Part shown: piece by piece, positions 59,624 through 64,000 of the stretch
How the letters are laid out: each line of letters begins with the position of its first letter
Position numbering within the stretch: the stretch's first letter is position 1
NCBI GenBank assembly: GCA_052168355.1
Contig: JBQLZQ010000001.1
Coordinates: 21,828-85,827 of the forward strand
Length of the DNA: 64,000 bases
From: JBQLZQ01 sp052168355
GTDB taxonomy: Bacteria > Pseudomonadota > Alphaproteobacteria > DSM-16000 > Inquilinaceae
Direction of reading: 5' to 3'
Program-made: the position numbers and the translations under genes
Notes under the pieces: generated by a model
Told to the model about the DNA's origin: nothing
Databases searched by the model: none
What the model saw: only the letters and a program-made list of their open reading frames with translations

Positions 59624-60730
59624 ATGCGACGTTCATGGCTTCTCGCCATTCTGATCGCGGCCGTTGCCGCGGGATGGATGCTGTCCGGACGATTGGACGG
59701 CGGCGAATCCGCGCCCGTCGCCGACGGAACCCCGGCAGCCGATCCGGCGCCGGCCGAACCGGCGGTCCAGGTCCGCGTAGCCCAGATCCAGGCCGAGCCG
59801 ATGATCGATCAGCTTGTCCTGCAGGGCCGGACCATGGCCGACCGAAAAGTCGACATCCGCGCCGAGACCTACGGGGTGGTGGAGGCCATCCTGGCCGAGC
59901 GGGGCGCCCTCGTCGAAGAAGGCGCCATCCTGGTCCGGCTATCGACCGAGGAACGCGAGGCCACCTTGGCCGAGGCGCAGGCCCTGCTGACCCAGCGCCA
60001 GGTCGAATACGACGCGGCCTCCCAGCTCAATCAGAAGGGGTACCGGGCCACCACCGACCTGGCCCAATCCCAGGCCGCCCTGGACGCGGCGCGGGCCATG
60101 GTGCGGTTGGCCGAGCTGGGCATGGAACGGATTACCATCGCCGCGCCCTTCGGCGGTGTCGTCAACGCCAGACCCGTGGAGATCGGCGACTTCGTCGAAA
60201 ATGGCGACATCATCGCCACCATCGTCGATCTGGATCCGGTGCGGGTGGTCGGCCAGATCTCCGAACGGCGCCTGGGGCAGGTCGAACTGGGAACCGTGGC
60301 GACCGTCCGCCTGCTGGACGGCAGCACGGTCGAGGGGGTGGTCAGCTTTGTCGGGACCGTCGCCGACGCGGTCACCCGCACCTTCCCGGTCGAGGTCGAG
60401 ATCCCCAATCCCGACCGGCGCATCATCGAGGGCGTGACGGCCGAACTGGAACTGCCGATCGGCCGGATCATGGCCCACAAGGTGACCCCGGCCATCCTCA
60501 GCCTGTCAGACGAGGGGGATCTGGGCGTCAAGGCCGTGGATGAGACCAACCATGTCGTTTTCTACCCGACCATGGTCTTGGGCAACGCCGAGGACGGCGT
60601 CTGGCTGGGCGGCCTGCCGCCGATAGTGACCGTCATCACCGTCGGGCAGGAGTTCGTGAAGGTCGGCAATCTGGTCGATCCGGTGCGCGAAGACCAGATG
60701 GCCGGTCGGCTGGAGGGAGAGGCCCGGTGA
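59624..60730 (+). CDS. RND efflux periplasmic adaptor (membrane fusion protein)
   Basis: 368-residue HlyD/AcrA-type adaptor. An N-terminal membrane anchor (RSWLLAILIAAVAAGWMLSG) is followed by a Pro/Ala linker and the barrel-sandwich (VDIRAETYGVVEAILAERGALVEEGAILVRL in parts), helical hairpin (EREATLAEAQALLTQRQVEYDAASQLNQKG) and beta-barrel (VRVVGQISERRLGQVELGTVATVRL in parts). The hairpin is short, as in adaptors that meet short outer-membrane channels. ATG 59624 is 7 bases from AAGGGA; ATG 59618 would lie too close. Its stop overlaps the GTG of the permease gene. Confidence 0.93.
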   Translation: MRRSWLLAILIAAVAAGWMLSGRLDGGESAPVADGTPAADPAPAEPAVQVRVAQIQAEPMIDQLVLQGRTMADRKVDIRAETYGVVEAILAERGALVEEGAILVRLSTEEREATLAEAQALLTQRQVEYDAASQLNQKGYRATTDLAQSQAALDAARAMVRLAELGMERITIAAPFGGVVNARPVEIGDFVENGDIIATIVDLDPVRVVGQISERRLGQVELGTVATVRLLDGSTVEGVVSFVGTVADAVTRTFPVEVEIPNPDRRIIEGVTAELELPIGRIMAHKVTPAILSLSDEGDLGVKAVDETNHVVFYPTMVLGNAEDGVWLGGLPPIVTVITVGQEFVKVGNLVDPVREDQMAGRLEGEAR

Positions 60731-63700
60731 AGGCGCTGATCGACGCCGCGCTCTCCCGTTCACGCACGGTTCTGGCGGTTCTCGCCCTGCTGTTGCTGGC
60801 CGGGGCCGTGGCCTACCAGACGATCCCCAAGGAATCCGACCCCGACGTCAATATCCCGATCATCTACGTCTCGATGGTCCTGGACGGCATTTCGCCCGAG
60901 GACAGCGAGCGGCTGCTGGTGCGCCCGGTCGAGGAGGAACTGCGCAGCATCGAGGGCGTGAAGGAGATGACCGGCACGGCCTACGAGGGCGGCGGCAACG
61001 TGCTGCTCGAATTCAATGCCGGTTTCGACGCCGACCAGGCCGAACTCGATGTCCGCGAAGCGGTCGACAGGGCAAAGCCCGACCTGCCGGACGAGACCGA
61101 GGAGCCGACGGTCAACGAGGTCAATATCAGCCTCTTCCCCGTACTCGTCGTCACCCTGTCGGGCGATTTGCCCGAGCGTACGCTGGTCCGGCTGGCCCGC
61201 GATCTGCGCGATTCCATCGAGACCATCCCCAGCGTGCTGGAGGTGGTGATCGGCGGCGACCGGGACGAGTTGGTGGAGATCATCGTCGACCCGCTGCTGG
61301 TCGAAAGCTACGGGCTCAACGGCAATGACGTCCTCAGCCTCTTCGACCGATCCAACCGGCTGGTCGCGGCAGGAACGCTGGACACCGGCCAAGGCCGCTT
61401 CGCCGTCAAGGTTCCCGGCCTGTTCGAGACTATCGACGATATCCTGAACATGCCGGTCAAGGTCCAGGACGACTCCACCGTCCGGTTCGCCGACATCGCC
61501 GTCGTCCGGCGGACCTTCGAGGACCCGCAGGGCTTCGCCCGGGTCGACGGCAAGCCGGCCGTGGCCCTGGAGATTTCTAAGCGGACCGGCGAAAACATCA
61601 TCGACACCATCGAGGCGGTACGCCGGCTGGTCGAGGAGGAACGGCAGTATTGGCCGGACAATCTGGAGGTTGATTTCAGCCAGGACCGGTCCGAGGACAT
61701 CCGGACCATGCTGACCGATCTGCAGAACAACGTCATCAGCGCCGTCCTGCTGGTGATGATCGTGGTGGTCGGGGCGCTGGGGCTGCGGTCGGCCGGGCTG
61801 GTCGGCATCGCCATCCCGGGATCCTTCCTGACCGGTATCCTGGTGCTGTATCTGCTTGGCCTGACGGTCAATGTCGTCGTCCTGTTCGCCCTGATCCTGG
61901 CCGTCGGCATGCTGGTCGACGGGGCCATCGTGGTGACCGAATACGCCGACCGGAAAATGTCCGAGGGGATCCATCGCCGTCAGGCGTACGCCCTGGCGGC
62001 AAAGCGCATGTTCTGGCCGATCACGGCATCGACGGCGACCACACTGGCGGCGTTCCTGCCCTTGCTGTTCTGGCCGGGGATCGTCGGCGAGTTCATGAAA
62101 TTCCTGCCGATCACCCTGATCGCCACGCTGACCGCGTCCCTGGCCATGGCGCTGATCTTCGTGCCGACCCTGGGCTCCCAGTTCGGCAAGGCCAGCGCCG
62201 CCAACGCCGCCCAGATGAAGGCCCTGGCGGCCAGCGAGGGCGGCGATCTGCGCGATCTCGGCGGCATGACCGGCGGCTATGTCCGGGTCCTGGCGCGGGC
62301 CCTCCGGCGGCCGGGCCTGGTCCTTGTCTTGGCGTTCGCGGCGCTGATCGGCGCCTGGGTGGCGTTCATCAACCTGGGCAAGGGGGTGGAGTTCTTTCCT
62401 CGGGTCGAGCCCGAGCAGGCGATCGTCCTGGTTCATGCCAGGGGCAATCTGGCGATCGAGGAGCAGGATGCCCTGATGCAGGAGGTCGAGCAGCGGGTCC
62501 TCCGCTTCAGCGACGAGTTCATGAGCACCTACACCCGCACCGGCGCGGCGGGCGCCGGCGAGGACAGGGCCGAAGACGTGATCGGCCAGATTACCATCGA
62601 GCTCGACGATTGGGATCAACGGCGCCCCGTGGAGCAGATCCTGAGCGATATCCGAGAGGCCACGCGGCCCCTGGCCGGGATCACCGTTGAGACGAGGGAG
62701 CCCGAGGCGGGACCGCCGGTGGGCAAGCCGGTTCAGGTTCAGCTGACCTCCCGGTTCCCCGACCTGCTCACCGATGCGGTGGCACGGCTTCGGACCTTCA
62801 TGGAAAGCCAGGACGGCCTGGTCGACATCGAGGACAGCCGGCCGGTCCCCGGCATCGAATGGAAGCTCGACGTCGACCGTGCCCAGGCCTCGAAATTCGG
62901 GCTCGATATCACCGCCGTCGGCGACTCCATCAAGCTGGTGACCCGCGGCCTGACGGTCGGCGAATACCGGCCGGACGACAGCGACGAGGAAATCGATATC
63001 ATCGTCCGCTACCCGGAAACCTCTCGCTCCATCGAGATGCTGGACCGGGTCCGCGTGATGACCGACGCCGGGGCCATACCGATCAGCAATTTCGTCACCC
63101 TGACGCCGCAGCCCAAGGTCGGCACCTTGACCCGGGTCGACGGACGCCGCGCCATGACCGTACAGTCCGACGTGATGCCGGGGGTCCTGGCCGACGACAA
63201 GGTGCAGGAAATCCGGCAATGGATCGCCGGGGCCAACCTCGATCCCCGGATTTCCGTCGAGTTCAAGGGCGAGGACGAGGAACAGGCGGCGGCCCAGGAC
63301 TTTTTGGGCAAGGCTTTCGGCGTGGCGCTGTTCATCATGGCCATCATCCTGGTGACCCAGTTCAACAGCTTCTACAGCGCCTTCCTGATCCTGTCGGCCG
63401 TGGTCATGTCGACGGTGGGCGTGCTGATCGGTCTCATGGTCACCAGCCAGCCGTTCGGCATCATCATGACCGGGATCGGCGTCATCGCCCTGGCCGGCAT
63501 CGTCGTGAACAACAACATCGTGCTGATCGATACCTACGACCAGATCAAATCCGCCGCCGCGTCGCCGATGGACGCCATCCTGCGGACCGGCGCCCAGCGC
63601 CTGCGCCCGGTCCTGCTGACGACCGCCACAACCATTCTGGGCCTCATGCCCATGGTCTTGAAAACCAATATCGATTTCACCACCCGCACGATCCAGGTCG

Positions 63701-63912
63701 GCGCGCCGTCCACCCAATGGTGGGCCAGCCTGAGCACCGCCATCGTCTTCGGTCTTTCCTTCGCCACTCTGCTCACCCTTCTCGTCACCCCGTCGGCCCT
63801 GATGGTCAGGGCCAATGTCGCCGCATGGCGGCAGCGGCGGCGCGATCGCAAGGCATCGGCACCGCCGGCGGCCCCGGACCTGGACGAAGGCTACGCCAAG
63901 GCGGCCGAGTAA
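60727..63912 (+). CDS. RND efflux permease (AcrB/MMPL-type) with altered proton-relay residues
   Basis: 1061-residue inner-membrane proton-driven exporter with the RND layout: TM1 (SRTVLAVLALLLLAGAVAYQ), a large periplasmic loop (PKESDPDVNIPIIYVSMVLDG, VRPVEEELRSIEGVKEM), TM2-7 (about 330-480), second loop, and TM8-12 (about 860-1040). In TM4 the motif is VGMLVDGAIVVTEYAD, so D398 is kept but the following Asp of AcrB (D408) is Gly399. In TM10 the AcrB Lys940 position is Asn928 (GIVVNNNIVLIDTYD). It starts at GTG 60727, coupled to the adaptor gene. No outer-membrane channel gene is in the window. Substrate unknown. Confidence 0.93.
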   Translation: MKALIDAALSRSRTVLAVLALLLLAGAVAYQTIPKESDPDVNIPIIYVSMVLDGISPEDSERLLVRPVEEELRSIEGVKEMTGTAYEGGGNVLLEFNAGFDADQAELDVREAVDRAKPDLPDETEEPTVNEVNISLFPVLVVTLSGDLPERTLVRLARDLRDSIETIPSVLEVVIGGDRDELVEIIVDPLLVESYGLNGNDVLSLFDRSNRLVAAGTLDTGQGRFAVKVPGLFETIDDILNMPVKVQDDSTVRFADIAVVRRTFEDPQGFARVDGKPAVALEISKRTGENIIDTIEAVRRLVEEERQYWPDNLEVDFSQDRSEDIRTMLTDLQNNVISAVLLVMIVVVGALGLRSAGLVGIAIPGSFLTGILVLYLLGLTVNVVVLFALILAVGMLVDGAIVVTEYADRKMSEGIHRRQAYALAAKRMFWPITASTATTLAAFLPLLFWPGIVGEFMKFLPITLIATLTASLAMALIFVPTLGSQFGKASAANAAQMKALAASEGGDLRDLGGMTGGYVRVLARALRRPGLVLVLAFAALIGAWVAFINLGKGVEFFPRVEPEQAIVLVHARGNLAIEEQDALMQEVEQRVLRFSDEFMSTYTRTGAAGAGEDRAEDVIGQITIELDDWDQRRPVEQILSDIREATRPLAGITVETREPEAGPPVGKPVQVQLTSRFPDLLTDAVARLRTFMESQDGLVDIEDSRPVPGIEWKLDVDRAQASKFGLDITAVGDSIKLVTRGLTVGEYRPDDSDEEIDIIVRYPETSRSIEMLDRVRVMTDAGAIPISNFVTLTPQPKVGTLTRVDGRRAMTVQSDVMPGVLADDKVQEIRQWIAGANLDPRISVEFKGEDEEQAAAQDFLGKAFGVALFIMAIILVTQFNSFYSAFLILSAVVMSTVGVLIGLMVTSQPFGIIMTGIGVIALAGIVVNNNIVLIDTYDQIKSAAASPMDAILRTGAQRLRPVLLTTATTILGLMPMVLKTNIDFTTRTIQVGAPSTQWWASLSTAIVFGLSFATLLTLLVTPSALMVRANVAAWRQRRRDRKASAPPAAPDLDEGYAKAAE

Positions 63913-63960
63913 GCCGCCCTACCCCGCCGACGGGACCGTTCGTTTCCCTTAGAGCGCGAT

Positions 63961-63998
63961 CGTCATTGGTGGAAGCGGACCCGCTTCCACCAATGACG
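63961..63998. repeat. perfect 18-bp inverted repeat after the RND operon
   Basis: Arms CGTCATTGGTGGAAGCGG and CCGCTTCCACCAATGACG pair perfectly over 18 bp with a 2-base centre, starting 48 bp after the permease stop. The preceding GAGCGCGAT is also seen in dispersed palindromes of other alphaproteobacteria (from memory). It could be a terminator or one copy of an extragenic repeat; the window ends before a T-run could be checked. Confidence 0.7.
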
Positions 63999-64000
63999 TG

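Noticed and set aside
60760..63717. 985-codon minus-strand frame opposite the RND permease
   Set aside because: Typical GC-rich shadow of a long real gene, with no motif.

Overview
The window is a GC-rich, gene-dense stretch of bacterial chromosome with no rRNA, tRNA, CRISPR or transposase. Several features point to an alphaproteobacterium of the Rhodospirillales/Rhizobiales type: the membrane urate hydroxylase PuuD, a cpa/tad locus with Caulobacter-like gene order, a two-domain cold shock protein, a MocR regulator beside pdxY, and many GTG or TTG starts in 4-bp GTGA/ATGA overlaps. Species cannot be assigned from the sequence alone.

Layout. 1-5.7 kb: purine (urate/allantoin) catabolism, with xdhA (cut by the window edge), uraD, uraH and an allantoate-type amidohydrolase, plus a large NhaP antiporter with a C-terminal cyclic-nucleotide domain. 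5.9-10.7 kb: a TfoX-N/DUF2461 pair, then a minus-strand operon of MocR regulator, PaiB-like flavin-fold protein, pyridoxal kinase PdxY and an EamA exporter, which looks like vitamin B6 homeostasis. 10.9-21 kb: signalling genes (small membrane protein plus chemoreceptor, hydrolase-OsmC fusion with a metallo-hydrolase, HAD phosphatase, lone receiver plus CHASE/PAS histidine kinase, degenerate GGDEF-EAL phosphodiesterase). 21-31.9 kb: a double cold shock protein, a giant AsmA protein with an internal duplication, a fatty-acid-hydroxylase-type membrane enzyme, quinone oxidoreductase, YtoQ, epimerase, MFS exporter and MtgA.

31.9-36.1 kb is the least explained region. A zinc-less BchC-like dehydrogenase, a divergent PTPS/QueD homologue, a GT4 glycosyltransferase and a methyltransferase form a tight operon that meets a RibD-type reductase tail to tail. 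I read it as a candidate pathway for a modified pterin-like or pyrimidine-derived small molecule. 36.3-40.9 kb: a sugar-acid (semi-phosphorylative Entner-Doudoroff type) cluster of aldolase, KDG kinase, IlvD/Edd dehydratase and 2-hydroxyacid dehydrogenase. 40.9-42.1 kb: puuD, which completes the urate steps begun at the left end. 42.1-42.55 kb: three near-identical tandem repeats of about 144 bp carrying paired palindromes, with diverged inverted relatives at 58.6-58.97 kb. 42.6-45.6 kb: a DUF4139 protein and an FAH-family hydrolase with a palindromic upstream site.

45.65-58.1 kb: a complete tad/cpa pilus locus (flp, cpaA, B, C, D, E/tadZ, tadA, B, C, two TadE-type minor pilins, and a VWA TadG), with tadD inverted inside it. 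58.2-63.9 kb: a small tail-anchored protein, a PadR regulator and an RND efflux adaptor/permease pair whose proton-relay residues are unusual. The window closes with a perfect 18-bp inverted repeat.
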